Part shown: positions 32,979-42,310 of the stretch, one piece after another | Position numbering within the stretch: the first letter of the stretch is position 1 | How the letters are laid out: each line of letters starts with the position of its first letter | From: Hymenobacter pini | Lineage (GTDB): Bacteria; Bacteroidota; Bacteroidia; Cytophagales; Hymenobacteraceae | Direction: 5' to 3' | Length of the DNA stretch: 64,000 nt | NCBI RefSeq assembly: GCF_020421205.1 | Contig: NZ_JAIZZH010000003.1 | Location: forward strand, 496,001-560,000 | Made by a program: the position numbers and the translations under genes | The notes under the pieces: generated by a model | Database searches by the model: none | What the model was told of the DNA's origin: nothing | The model's input: only the letters and a program-made list of their open reading frames with translations

Positions 32979-34955
32979 TTAGCTTTTCTTCTCCATCACC
33001 AACACCACTTTGTTGAAGTTAGCGGAGGCATTTACCACGCCCCGGAACGCCTCAAAATCCGACTTAGGCCAGCGAATCTGGCGGTAGTACTCGCGGATGG
33101 TCACGGTGACCTTCTGGCCCTGCTGCTCGTAGCTGGATTTGAACAGGTACTCGGGGCCGTTGGTGGTGGGGCCGGCCTGCACGTCCATGTTCAGGTCCTG
33201 CAGGTTGCGGATTTGGTAGCCGGCCGGTACCTCGAAGGTAATGGTGCGGTTGTAGCGGCGGTTAAACTCGTTTTCCACGTCGAACTGCCGCTGCTCGGTC
33301 TGGTACAGCTCCGACTGCGGCCCCAGCAGCGTACCTACTTTGAACAGGTACTTCGGCCCCGCCCTGTCCAGCAGCGCCACCGACTCTACGGTAGCATCCA
33401 AGATGAATGGCTTTTCCAGCGGGTTGAGGCCGGTTTCGGTGTTGGTGGCCGTTAGCTTCATGAAGCTGGCATCAGGCACGTTGCTCTTGATGATTTCCTG
33501 CAGCACTTCGGGGCGCTTGTCCTCCGGAATCAGGGCATACACCGGCTGAATCTGCTGGGCGCTGTAGCCGCCCAGGGTTTCGCGGATGGTCACGGTGCTT
33601 TTGTCCAGATTGGGCGCAAACTGCACGGCAATATCCAGGTCGTTGGGGCTTTGGTCGGCGGTGAGCGTCGGAATCTGCCCGATCTTGCCCACGGCGGTTT
33701 CGGTGGAGCCCAGTTGCACCCGGCGCACAAACAACCCTTTGTTATCGGTCCACTCGGCCGGAATCAGAGGCAGGCGGTAATCGGGGCGGCCGGGAGCCAG
33801 CCACTGCTTGGTAGCGGGGAAGTAGAAAACCGGGTGGTCGAGGTAGTTCCAGGTATCGAAAGCCTCATCGAAGGGCGCTTCGGTCCGGTCGTTGGTGAGC
33901 ACCAGCTCGTGCGCAATGTTCAGGCGGCTCATTAGGGCCGCAAACAGGCGGGCGAAGCCGGTTTCGGAGGCCGTGCGGGCAGCAATAACGCGCGTGAGGT
34001 TTTCGCCGCCCCCGTCGCTGAGCCGGAAGTTGGTTTTGAGGTAGTTCTCCAGGGCGGGCAAGGGCTGCGCGGCGGGCAGGTTCATCTGCTTCAGCAGCTT
34101 ATCCACGGCCTTCAGCTCGTCCTTGTCCCAGTTGTACACGCGGCCGTACAGAAACTGGCTGGCGTCGGCCCAGGTGAACAGGCGGGTGCGGCCCCGGTTG
34201 GCGCTATAGGCAAACTTGTACTCAATGCGCTGGCGCTGGGCCTGCATGTTGGCAAAACCCTCCTCGCGCAGAGCCGACACATCGTGCAGCAGTACCCGGC
34301 TAACGCGCTTCTCGTTAATCACCGTATCGCGCACCAGGCCGCCGGGGTAACGCTGCAGCTCAAATGTGAGGGCCTCGGGCGTAATCAACTCTACGTGCAG
34401 GTCGCGTACGGGCACCTCGCTCTGCAGGTAAAAGCGGCCGAAGTAGTTGATGGGCTTCTCACGGGTGAAGAAATACTCGATTTCGCTGCCCTTCTCCACT
34501 CCTTCCACGGCAAACACCTTGTAGCCGCGGCTGCCGTCTTCGTCCTTCAGCTCCTTCATGTTGCTTTCCTGCACCTCCACAATCTCGCCGCGGGGGCTGA
34601 TGGTGCGGGCTTTCAGCGACACAATGCGGCCGCCATCCTGCACGGGCAGGTAAATTTTGTTGAACTGCTCGATACCGTCGGAGGTGTTCACGCGCACAAT
34701 GCGGTGGTCCACGGAGTACAGGTGCATCTCATTCTTCGCATCCTGGGCAAACTCCTCGGTGCGGAAGTCGCGCAGCACAATGGCGGGCTGCTGGGCCTCC
34801 GTGGCCGTAATGGTCATGGGCTTGCGCTTGGCTTCCCAGGTATAGTTGGCGTAGGTGAGCTTGGCCGGCAGGCTTTGGGCTTGCAGGGCGGCCGGCAGCC
34901 ACAGCAATGCTGCTGCCATCAGCGTCCGGCCATGTTGGGTGAAAGTTGTTGTCAC
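32979..34955 (-). CDS. Secreted DUF3857/transglutaminase-like protein A
   Basis: A protein of about 658 residues. The GTG start at 34955 gives a signal sequence (TFTQHGRTLMAAALLWLPAA, cleavage near LQAQ); ATG 34919 is an alternative 12 residues in. Residues about 60-250 form the beta-rich DUF3857 domain (VNTSDGIEQFNKIYLPVQDGGRIVSLK). A transglutaminase-like core follows (GGGENLTRVIAARTASETGFARLFAALMSRLN, then DTWNYLDHPVFYFP), in which the usual catalytic Cys of the YGDCKD motif is not seen, so it may be inactive. The C-terminal third is a DUF2012-like beta domain. It follows a sister gene with a 79-bp palindromic repeat between. Confidence 0.85.
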   Translation of the reverse strand: MTTTFTQHGRTLMAAALLWLPAALQAQSLPAKLTYANYTWEAKRKPMTITATEAQQPAIVLRDFRTEEFAQDAKNEMHLYSVDHRIVRVNTSDGIEQFNKIYLPVQDGGRIVSLKARTISPRGEIVEVQESNMKELKDEDGSRGYKVFAVEGVEKGSEIEYFFTREKPINYFGRFYLQSEVPVRDLHVELITPEALTFELQRYPGGLVRDTVINEKRVSRVLLHDVSALREEGFANMQAQRQRIEYKFAYSANRGRTRLFTWADASQFLYGRVYNWDKDELKAVDKLLKQMNLPAAQPLPALENYLKTNFRLSDGGGENLTRVIAARTASETGFARLFAALMSRLNIAHELVLTNDRTEAPFDEAFDTWNYLDHPVFYFPATKQWLAPGRPDYRLPLIPAEWTDNKGLFVRRVQLGSTETAVGKIGQIPTLTADQSPNDLDIAVQFAPNLDKSTVTIRETLGGYSAQQIQPVYALIPEDKRPEVLQEIIKSNVPDASFMKLTATNTETGLNPLEKPFILDATVESVALLDRAGPKYLFKVGTLLGPQSELYQTEQRQFDVENEFNRRYNRTITFEVPAGYQIRNLQDLNMDVQAGPTTNGPEYLFKSSYEQQGQKVTVTIREYYRQIRWPKSDFEAFRGVVNASANFNKVVLVMEKKS

Positions 34956-34984
34956 GGGAGGATGATAATACGAATGAGGGATAC

Positions 34985-35063
34985 TGTCATGCCAACCAAC
35001 GGGAGGAATCCGGGTAACCCATTTGGAGGCTACCCCAGATTCCTTCCATTGGTCAGAACGACA
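34985..35063. repeat. 79-bp inverted-repeat element, copy 1
   Basis: Imperfect arms of about 30 bp (TGTCATGCCAACCAACGGGA... and its diverged complement ending CGACA) around a CCATTTGG-containing centre. The same length (79 bp) and several blocks (GAGGAATC, CCATTTGG, TACCCCAGATTCCT) occur at 63285-63363. It occupies the gap between the two DUF3857 genes. Confidence 0.72.
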
Positions 35064-35065
35064 AC

Positions 35066-37021
35066 CTAGACCTTTTTGCGCTTCAGGATGAGAGCGTCGC
35101 GGTAGGCGGCGTTGAGCTTGTCCACCACGCCGTTCCACTTGCCGAACTGGGCGGGTTCCAGCATCAGGTAGTTCACGTACACTTCCTTTTCCTGAATGAT
35201 GCGGTTGCCCTTGCGCTCGTAACGGATAGAGAATCCCAGCACGTCGTCGCGGCCTTCGGAGTTGGTGGGCAGGTAGGTTACCTCGTAGCCGGCAGGCACC
35301 TCAAACTCGGTGCGGGTACGGGTGGTGTGGTAGAACTCGTTGGTGCGGGCCAGGGTGCGCTTGGCAGGGTCGAGGCGGTCGGTGGCGTAGCTTTGGTTGA
35401 GGTTCAGGTTCACGTACACTTCGTCGTCGAGACGCTGCACATAATCCTGCAGGCGGTACTCATAGTCCACCGTCAGGGGCTGGTCGCGGGCGTCGAGGTG
35501 GCGCACGGCGTACTTATCCACGAAGAACTTGTTGTTGCCGCGCTCCACCAAGTTTTTCACTGATTTAGCCTCATCAGTCGGATTCAGCCCATCCAAGGCA
35601 TACGACTGCTGCACCTTGCTGTAGCCACTCAGCGCTAGGCGGCCAGTGCCGCGCAGGCCCGTATTGCCGTCCAGCACCACTACCGAACTATCTACGGTGC
35701 GGCTGAGCTGACGCTCCATCACCGGCACCGGTACCACCTTGCAGTTCTTACCATCCAGGGCCAGCAGCGCATCTTTGCCCTGAATCATGGACGATGGCAT
35801 GCCGTAGGGCGTGTATTTACTGGTGGCATCCAGGAACACGTACTTGCCAGGGCTGGCCTCGTAGGTAGTAATCATGTGATTGTCCACGCCGGGTGTGGCC
35901 AGGTCGGCGTAGTGGTAGGGCAGGTCGCGGGTGCCAATCCAGGTGCGGTATGATTTGATGCCGGCCATGCGCAGCATCTCGTGCAGCAGGTTGGCCATGT
36001 CCTTACAGTCGCCGTAGCGGCTGGCGTACACCTTGCCGGCGTCGTGCGGAATAAAGCCGCGCAGCCCATTTTCGAAGGCAATGTAGCGCACATGGTCCTG
36101 CACCCAATAGTAGATGCGGGCCACCTTCTCGGGCTCGGTGCGGGCGCCTACGCTCAGGGAGTCTACCACCCGGCGCAGGGCCGGGGCTTCCTGCTTGTCC
36201 AGGTTGGCCACGAAGCCGGAGTACAGGTTATACAGCTCGGGCACGCCGCCCAGCAGCTTCCGCGACTGGCCGTTCACCTGGGCTTCTTCCAGGAAATACA
36301 CCAGGTGCGGCACGTAGTAGCTGGTTTCCGGGGCGTCGGACTCGCGCTTGGCAGCGGGCACGTTTTCGGCCGTCCAGCGGTACGTAACGGTGTTGCCTTT
36401 CTCCTGCCGGGCCTGGGCCACCATACCGGCCGGAATGTTGAACTGCTTGGTATTGAGCTTGACGGTCCGCGGGGCGGTAATTACCAGCTCGGCGTGGCGG
36501 ATGGGCACGTAGCTGGCAAAGTAGAACGGGTTGAGAAAGCGCGCATCAGGGTGGCGCACAGTGTAGTCGCACACGGTGCGCACGCCGGGGGCCACGGCCG
36601 GGTAGGTAAAGCTGGTGACGCGGGCATCATCGAAGAAAATGCCCGGCCGGATTTCAAACTTATCCTTGAAGTCCGTCACCTTCACCGCCTTGTAGCTGTT
36701 GGTGGCGGGTAGCAGCGTCTGGGCTTCAATCTTCTGCAGGCGGTTGAAATGGGAGCTGTACACCTGATCAGGAGCGTACATATCCGACTGCGCGGCCAGG
36801 TGCAGCATATCGTAGTGGTGGCGGGCCAGCACCTGCACCGAGTCGCCCTTGAGTTCCACGGTAATTTCCTCGCGATAGTCGAGGTATACGGCTTTTTCGG
36901 TGGGGTACTGCTGCTTGAGCTGCATGAGCTGCTGCAGCGGCTGCTGGGCGCGGGCCGCGGAACCGGCCCCGAGCAGCCACCCTAGCAGCCCGGCCACCAG
37001 GGCAAGGTTAGCGCGCTTCAT
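35066..37021 (-). CDS. Secreted DUF3857/transglutaminase-like protein B
   Basis: A 651-residue exported protein (MKRANLALVAGLLGWLLGAG, cleavage near ARAQQ). DUF3857 spans about 50-270. A transglutaminase core (about 280-420) contains HDAGKVYASRYGDCKDMANLLHEML with the catalytic Cys of RYGDCKD, then ATPGVDNHMITTYE and FLDATSKYTPYG providing His and Asp. Unlike its sister protein the triad looks complete. The C-terminal half is beta-rich. Its ATG lies inside the 3' end of the upstream YwqK-repeat gene (14-nt overlap), so the two are translationally coupled. Family members may crosslink or cleave proteins in the envelope; substrate unknown. Confidence 0.9.
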   Translation of the reverse strand: MKRANLALVAGLLGWLLGAGSAARAQQPLQQLMQLKQQYPTEKAVYLDYREEITVELKGDSVQVLARHHYDMLHLAAQSDMYAPDQVYSSHFNRLQKIEAQTLLPATNSYKAVKVTDFKDKFEIRPGIFFDDARVTSFTYPAVAPGVRTVCDYTVRHPDARFLNPFYFASYVPIRHAELVITAPRTVKLNTKQFNIPAGMVAQARQEKGNTVTYRWTAENVPAAKRESDAPETSYYVPHLVYFLEEAQVNGQSRKLLGGVPELYNLYSGFVANLDKQEAPALRRVVDSLSVGARTEPEKVARIYYWVQDHVRYIAFENGLRGFIPHDAGKVYASRYGDCKDMANLLHEMLRMAGIKSYRTWIGTRDLPYHYADLATPGVDNHMITTYEASPGKYVFLDATSKYTPYGMPSSMIQGKDALLALDGKNCKVVPVPVMERQLSRTVDSSVVVLDGNTGLRGTGRLALSGYSKVQQSYALDGLNPTDEAKSVKNLVERGNNKFFVDKYAVRHLDARDQPLTVDYEYRLQDYVQRLDDEVYVNLNLNQSYATDRLDPAKRTLARTNEFYHTTRTRTEFEVPAGYEVTYLPTNSEGRDDVLGFSIRYERKGNRIIQEKEVYVNYLMLEPAQFGKWNGVVDKLNAAYRDALILKRKKV

Positions 37022-40000
37022 AGATATGCGTATTCCAGTAAGTGTCGGTGCGTAGGGCCTTGCCCTGGGCGTCGTAGTACACGGTGGGGCCGGCTTTTTC
37101 GCCGCAGCGGTAGGTTTCTTCCCGCTCCAGGGTGCCATCGGGGCGGTAGTAGCGGCTGCGGCCGTGCAGCTCATCGAAGGCGTAAGCTTCTTCTTCCTGC
37201 ACCTTGCCGTTGGGGTAGTAGGTGGTGACAATACCCGCCAACAGACCATCGGCCGTGTTCTGGGCGCGGCGGTATACCTGACCGGTGCTGTAGTAGTAGG
37301 TGCGGGCCCCGCTGAGCATACCTTTCTGGTAGGTTTCGGTGGCGGCGGGCTTGCCGTTGGCAAAGGTGGTGCTGATGACATCAACGGGCTTCAGCTCACC
37401 CGTAGCAGCTTTGGCATCGGCACCGGGGCCGCGGTGGCCCAGCAGCTCGCCATTGGCGTAGCTTTTTTCCAGCACCAGCTCGCCCAGCATGTTGTACAGG
37501 CGCAGGGGGCCGTCCAGCTCGTCGTCGGCGTACGTGGATAGGCGTTCCAGCTGGCCGTTCTCGAAGTACGACAGCCACTCGCCGGTAAAGTCGCCGGCGC
37601 GGTAGGAGCCTTTGCGCTGGAGCACCCCCGAGGCGTAATAGGTTTTCCACTCCCCTTCCCGCTTGCCGTCCCGGTACTGGCCTTCCTCGATAAGCTTGCC
37701 CGTAACGGGATGATACACGCGGTAGGGCCCCTGGCGCTTGCCCATCTCGTTGCTCACCAGGATTTCGGCTTTGCCGTTGGGCAGCAGCCATTTTTCCTCG
37801 CCCTGGTTGTCGTAGCATTGCCAGCTGCTCACCACGCGGGGCTTGCCGTTGGGGTAGCTCAGCGTCACGTTGCGGGAATCGGGCTGCACCTGAATGCGGT
37901 CCATCACCCGGCCCGTGGAGTCGAAGGTCATCACCGTCAGGTCGCGGCCGTATTCTACCCACCGCTCCTGGGTAAGTTGGCCCGCGGGGGTATAGCTGCG
38001 GGTTTGGCCGTGCAGCGCACCACCAGCCAGGTTGTATTCCTCGCTTAGCCGGCCGGTGGGATAGTATTGCCGCCAGGTACCGGCCTGCTCACCCTCATTA
38101 TAAAACCCCGCCCGCCGCAGCTGGCCGTGCCCGTAAAAGGTTTCCGACAGGCCATTGAGTTGGTCGTTCTGGTACTGATTGCGCTGGGTTACGCGGCCGT
38201 TGCTGGCGTAGAATTCTTCTTTGCCTTCCTGCTTGCCCTGTTTGTACTGCCGGAGCGTGGTAAGGCTGCCGTTGCGCCGATACCACTGCCAGTCGCCCTG
38301 CATCTTCCCATCCAGGTACGTGCCGGCGAAGCGTACTGAACCATCGGCCCGCAGCGCCTTTACCTCGGTGCGGCCTTTTTTGGCTACGGCCTGCTGGCTG
38401 AGCTGCTTGCCAGTAGCGGGGTCGTAGTTGGTAAACTTCACTACCCGACCCTGCGCGTACTCCAGCTCGCTCAGCAAGCGGCCCTGGTTGTCGTAGTTTT
38501 TGAAAGCACCGTGCAGCTCACCGGCAGCGTCAAAGTTTTTCTCTTCGCTGAGCTTGCCGTTTTCTGAGAAACGCTGCCACCGGCCCACAAACTTGCCGTG
38601 GTCGTAGCGGCCGGTGTTGGCGGGCTTGCCGTTCTGGTAAAAATCCTGGTAGTCGCCGTGCAGCTCATCCTGCTCGTAAGTGCCTTTGCGCTCCAGCGTT
38701 TTATCGGGATAAAACACCTCGAAGGGCCCCTGGCGCTTGTCGGCCGCGTAGGTATACGTGGCTTCGGGCGTACCGTCGGGGTAGAAGTTGAAGGCTTGCC
38801 CGTGTAGTTTGTCGGTTTGGTATGTGGCGCGGCGCTGGAGCTTGCCGTTGGTGTAGAAAAACTGTACCTCACCAGTAGCGTCGCCATTCACGTACGAGCG
38901 CACCTCGCGCACCTCACCGCAGTAGTGGTAGATTTTGGCCGTGCCTACAATCTGGCCGGCCTTATAGGCACCATCCACGGATAGCGCCCCATTGTCGTGG
39001 TATTCCACGTAGCGGCCGTCGAGGCGGCCTTCGGCGTCGTAGTTGGTTTCCTTGGAAAGCTGGCTGTTGTCATGATATTCGCGCCAGCGGCCGGTGCGCT
39101 TCCCATCCGCCGTAAAGGTACCGTCCTTCACCACGGCGCCTTCCTTGTCAATAAACAGCCAAGGCCCCGATAGGATTTCCAGCTCGCCGTTTTTGGTGGT
39201 TCCTTCGCCAATACCCTGCAGGGTGCCTTCGTGGAACCACGCTTTGCGGCGGGCTCCCTCGGGCTGGCCAGCTACTTGCTGCTGGTTACGCAGGCTCACT
39301 AACGCCCGTGCCACGGCCTGGCTCATGCGGTCTACCTTGCTTTTATTGCCATTCACCCACTTGGCAGCGCTTTTATCGTCAGCGGAGTACAGAATTAGGT
39401 TGGTGAAGGCTACCAGGTTGTCGTCTTGGCGCAGGGCTTCTACCACGGGGCCGTAGGTGCGGAGCCAGAGGTCCGTTTCGTTGGAACCGGCAGCCGGAAA
39501 TTTCTCTACCAGCAGCTGTGTCTGCTTCACCACGGCGGCATTGAACTTCACCTTCGACTTATAGTCGGGGCGCAGGGCTACTTTGGAGGTAATCAGCAGG
39601 TCGAGGTCCTGGAATGCGTCGTTGTTGACAAAGGGTTTTTCGCGTTCCTTCTCGTCTATTTCCAGGGAGTTGTTCGAGAGCCGTTCGGCCATCACTAAGG
39701 CTTCCTGGCTTTTCTCCCCATCCGGATTCAGGGCCAAGTAGGTAAGCAGGCTGATGAGCGCCCGAGACGTCTGGCCCTGCTCCATGGCCAGCCACGCCAG
39801 CTGGTAGTGCGTGCCAGGGTGCGAGGGTTTCAGCTCCAGGCTGCGCTGCCAGCTTGCCAGGGCAGCGGGGCGCTTTTTAAGCGCATCGTAGCTCACGCCC
39901 TGGTTGAACCACAGCAGCTGGTTGTAGGGAAAACGCTTCAGCCCATCGGCGTAGGCCTGAAAGGTTTCGGGCTCGTGCTTCAGGTTTTCTTCGGCCTCAG

Positions 40001-40319
40001 CCAGAATGTAGTACGGCTGCGAGCTATACTCTTTCAGGGCAATGGCGCGGCGGCTGGCTTCCACCGCTTCCTTATACTGCTTGTTGGCCAGGTATGAAAG
40101 CGCCAGCTCGCCCTGAATACCCGCGTACCCCGAATCGGAGGAGGGTACCAGCAGATACTGCCGGATGGCGGCGGCGTATTCACCTTTGTCGTGGAGGGCA
40201 ATGGCCTCGGGTAAAATCCGGGCAGTGGTGGGCAGCGTGGCGGGCTGCTCCTGGCCGTACGCGGCAGCGGCAGCGCTGGCCCACAGGCTCAGCAGCATAC
40301 CGTACGTAGAAATGCGCAT
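37008..40319 (-). CDS. Giant secreted TPR plus YwqK/MORN-like repeat protein
   Basis: An 1,103-residue exported protein (signal MRISTYGMLLSLWASAAAAA). Residues about 30-230 contain TPR-like helices (LALSYLANKQYKEAVEASRRAI, YQLAWLAMEQGQTSRALISL). From about 365 to the C-terminus come over 25 repeats of about 22 residues of the YwqK/MORN-variant type, with recurring YxxNGxLxxxxxYxxxxLxGxxxxYYxxG. Such repeats form long beta-sheet ribbons. In Bacteroidota they are often secreted and of unknown role, despite the antitoxin YwqK label. Its stop overlaps the start of the DUF3857/transglutaminase gene, indicating one operon and perhaps one complex. Confidence 0.9.
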   Translation of the reverse strand: MRISTYGMLLSLWASAAAAAYGQEQPATLPTTARILPEAIALHDKGEYAAAIRQYLLVPSSDSGYAGIQGELALSYLANKQYKEAVEASRRAIALKEYSSQPYYILAEAEENLKHEPETFQAYADGLKRFPYNQLLWFNQGVSYDALKKRPAALASWQRSLELKPSHPGTHYQLAWLAMEQGQTSRALISLLTYLALNPDGEKSQEALVMAERLSNNSLEIDEKEREKPFVNNDAFQDLDLLITSKVALRPDYKSKVKFNAAVVKQTQLLVEKFPAAGSNETDLWLRTYGPVVEALRQDDNLVAFTNLILYSADDKSAAKWVNGNKSKVDRMSQAVARALVSLRNQQQVAGQPEGARRKAWFHEGTLQGIGEGTTKNGELEILSGPWLFIDKEGAVVKDGTFTADGKRTGRWREYHDNSQLSKETNYDAEGRLDGRYVEYHDNGALSVDGAYKAGQIVGTAKIYHYCGEVREVRSYVNGDATGEVQFFYTNGKLQRRATYQTDKLHGQAFNFYPDGTPEATYTYAADKRQGPFEVFYPDKTLERKGTYEQDELHGDYQDFYQNGKPANTGRYDHGKFVGRWQRFSENGKLSEEKNFDAAGELHGAFKNYDNQGRLLSELEYAQGRVVKFTNYDPATGKQLSQQAVAKKGRTEVKALRADGSVRFAGTYLDGKMQGDWQWYRRNGSLTTLRQYKQGKQEGKEEFYASNGRVTQRNQYQNDQLNGLSETFYGHGQLRRAGFYNEGEQAGTWRQYYPTGRLSEEYNLAGGALHGQTRSYTPAGQLTQERWVEYGRDLTVMTFDSTGRVMDRIQVQPDSRNVTLSYPNGKPRVVSSWQCYDNQGEEKWLLPNGKAEILVSNEMGKRQGPYRVYHPVTGKLIEEGQYRDGKREGEWKTYYASGVLQRKGSYRAGDFTGEWLSYFENGQLERLSTYADDELDGPLRLYNMLGELVLEKSYANGELLGHRGPGADAKAATGELKPVDVISTTFANGKPAATETYQKGMLSGARTYYYSTGQVYRRAQNTADGLLAGIVTTYYPNGKVQEEEAYAFDELHGRSRYYRPDGTLEREETYRCGEKAGPTVYYDAQGKALRTDTYWNTHIYEAR

Positions 40320-40441
40320 TAGAATAAACTAGAATAAAAACACTTCATCCGCCCGCGCGCCCATGCGGCCGGGCCATGATAGTTCCTACAAGTATACCGG
40401 ATTTGCTCGGCTTGAAAAAGTACTATGCGCCTAGCTCGACC

Positions 40442-40987
40442 CTATTTTTTTCGAGGGGCTTTATTGGGTTGTATCGGAGCCGGCGCGGACCGGACTTCCA
40501 ATTCCTTGTACCCATACGTGGGGTCGGTTTCGCGGCGAAAATTCAGCTCGGGCAGCTCACCCACTACCACTTCCAAGGTAGTATACACGCGGTTGCCGGC
40601 CAGCAGGTGACCACCCACGGTGCGGCCCGTGGAATCGGCTACGGACAGATGCAGGTGGCTGCCGTTTATTGACAGCGTGCCTACCAACGAAACCACCTCA
40701 AAATGCCCTTGGTACACGGTGGGGCCCTCCTGGTTGGCCAGCCGCAGCGTGGCGGTAGTAAGGCTACCTACTGCCGAGAGTATGCAGGCAGCGCGCAGCT
40801 GGTGCTGCTCCGCAAATGCCTGTAGCTCCTGCCGTACATCCTGCCCCGGCCGCAAACGCAGGGCGTAGGCACGCATAGAAGACGAAGCCGATGAGCCGGG
40901 AGCAGACATGGGAGTAGAAGTTGACTGGGCGCTGGCCAAACCCGCCGCCAGCATCATGAATAATATAGGTACAATACAACGCCGCAT
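40442..40987 (-). CDS. Exported PPC/DUF296 domain protein
   Basis: A 181-residue protein. An N-terminal signal sequence (MRRCIVPILFMMLAAGLASA, then QS) is followed by a Ser/Pro linker and a PPC/DUF296 domain (about 45-160): a helix DVRQELQAFAEQHQLRAA, the strand CILSAVGSLTTATLRLA, FEVVSLVGTLSINGSHLHLSVAD and TVGGHLLAGNRVYTTLEVVV. The HLH and GGHL His residues usually placed at the trimer metal-like site are present. Known prokaryotic members are cytoplasmic, so an exported member is unusual. Start set at ATG 40987 on the strength of the signal; the frame continues to 41071 but overlaps the terminator of the next gene. Confidence 0.82.
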   Translation of the reverse strand: MRRCIVPILFMMLAAGLASAQSTSTPMSAPGSSASSSMRAYALRLRPGQDVRQELQAFAEQHQLRAACILSAVGSLTTATLRLANQEGPTVYQGHFEVVSLVGTLSINGSHLHLSVADSTGRTVGGHLLAGNRVYTTLEVVVGELPELNFRRETDPTYGYKELEVRSAPAPIQPNKAPRKK

Positions 40988-41024
40988 ACGCAAAGGACGT
41001 GAACCGGCAGCAGGTATAAAAGCA

Positions 41025-41056
41025 AACCCGCCCGGCTCATCCGAGCCGGGCGGGTT
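41025..41056 (-). terminator. Terminator after adhesin-like gene
   Basis: Perfect 14-bp arms AACCCGCCCGGCTC and GAGCCGGGCGGGTT with a 4-nt loop, followed on the minus strand by TGCTTTTA. It closes the sigma/anti-sigma/adhesin operon. Confidence 0.85.
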
Positions 41057-41077
41057 GTCGTAAGATAACATTACTAC

Positions 41078-42307
41078 TTACCGATTGAAGCTTACGTTGC
41101 CGTACCGCACCTTAATGTTTACGTTGCCCGCATTACGCGCAGGCACGGCACCAAATGAACCCTGCAGGTCGCTGGAGCCCGCCGCCGTTTCCTCCGATTC
41201 CATCTTTACCAGCTTCTTGTCTACCAGCAGCTGGCCGTGCTCGGTGTTTACGTCGAAATCGAAGGCTGCACCATCGGGGAAGTTGAGCAGAATGGTGCTG
41301 TAGCTGCCGTCGAGGTTTACCTGCCGGAAGTTGCGGCCGGTATTGCGCACCTCAAAGGCAGGGCAGTACTGGAGCTTCATATCCAACTGGTTGCTGAGTT
41401 TATCGATGCTGAATTTGGAGTAGCCCGAACTGCCGCGCAGGTTGCGCACCGTGCCCAAAGCTACGTCGCCGTACTTGCTGTGCACCGTCAGGTCCTGCAC
41501 CGTGCCAATGTCAATATCGGAGGAGTTGTTGCGCAGGTCAATGGTACCTCCATCCGTGAGGCGCAGCTTCGAGTACGACGCATCCACCACCATGCGGCCG
41601 GCGTAGGGCACCGAGCACTGAGCGTTGCACAGGCGCACTGTGTTGCGGGCTCCTTCCAGCCGGGCCGTGCGCAGTGAGCCGTACTCCACGGCTAGCTCCG
41701 TTACGCCGCTTACGTCGCTGGTCAGGCTGATTTCGCCGAAGGTATTATGCAGGGCCAGCGGGGTGTTTTTCGGTACCCACACTGTATAATTTACCTCGTA
41801 GAGCTTGGTACGGCTCCAACACTCCCGGGGCATGACCCCAAAGCGCGACCGAACTGCAATGCCACCCGTGGCAGGGTCTTTGGCCAGCAGCTGCACCTGA
41901 ATCATGTCTTGCAGCTGTTGGGCTTTTTCTTCAGTTTCGGCCCGGGTAATCACGTCCACATCCGTCCGGATTTCGGCGCGGTTCCACACGTTCACCTGCA
42001 CGCGGCCGTAGCGCGTATCCAGCGTGTAGAGCTTCGTGGCGCTGGCCGGAAAGGTGCGGCTGATTTTGCGCACTTTCTCCACGGCCGGCGTGGGCTGCGC
42101 CTCGTCCTGGGGGCCTTGGCCACCTTGGCGCGCTTCGGGCGTACCCTGGTCGGAGCCGGGCAGGCCCTGCCCCATTGGCTCACAGAAGTACGCCGCGGCT
42201 ACTTCGGGACCGGTAGCGGGCAGCTGCGCCTGGGTGCTCAGCGCAGTTATGCACAGCCAGCCAGCCAGTAAGCCAACCCTATTAAAGGTCATTAGAGGAC
42301 GACGCAT
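41078..42307 (-). CDS. Secreted adhesin-like beta-helix protein (DUF4097 type)
   Basis: A 409-residue exported protein (signal around MTFNRVGLLAGWLCITALST, cleavage near TQAQ). The mature part from about 85 has repeating short strands (TLDTRYGRVQVNVWNRAEI, HNTFGEISLTSDVSGVTEL, SKYGDVALGTVRNLRGSSGY) typical of DUF4097-like putative adhesins and auto-transporter-like beta-solenoids. A Pro/Gly/Gln-rich linker (about 45-75) precedes it. Its start is 3 nt after the stop of the probable anti-sigma gene, so it belongs to the ECF operon and may be a surface effector or sensor of that system. ATG 42292 is an alternative start. Confidence 0.82.
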   Translation of the reverse strand: MRRPLMTFNRVGLLAGWLCITALSTQAQLPATGPEVAAAYFCEPMGQGLPGSDQGTPEARQGGQGPQDEAQPTPAVEKVRKISRTFPASATKLYTLDTRYGRVQVNVWNRAEIRTDVDVITRAETEEKAQQLQDMIQVQLLAKDPATGGIAVRSRFGVMPRECWSRTKLYEVNYTVWVPKNTPLALHNTFGEISLTSDVSGVTELAVEYGSLRTARLEGARNTVRLCNAQCSVPYAGRMVVDASYSKLRLTDGGTIDLRNNSSDIDIGTVQDLTVHSKYGDVALGTVRNLRGSSGYSKFSIDKLSNQLDMKLQYCPAFEVRNTGRNFRQVNLDGSYSTILLNFPDGAAFDFDVNTEHGQLLVDKKLVKMESEETAAGSSDLQGSFGAVPARNAGNVNIKVRYGNVSFNR

Positions 42308-42310
42308 ACG

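Noticed and set aside
32979..37021. Second DUF3857 gene as an assembly duplication of the first
   Set aside because: The two proteins share architecture but differ throughout in sequence and in catalytic residues, so they are ancient paralogs.
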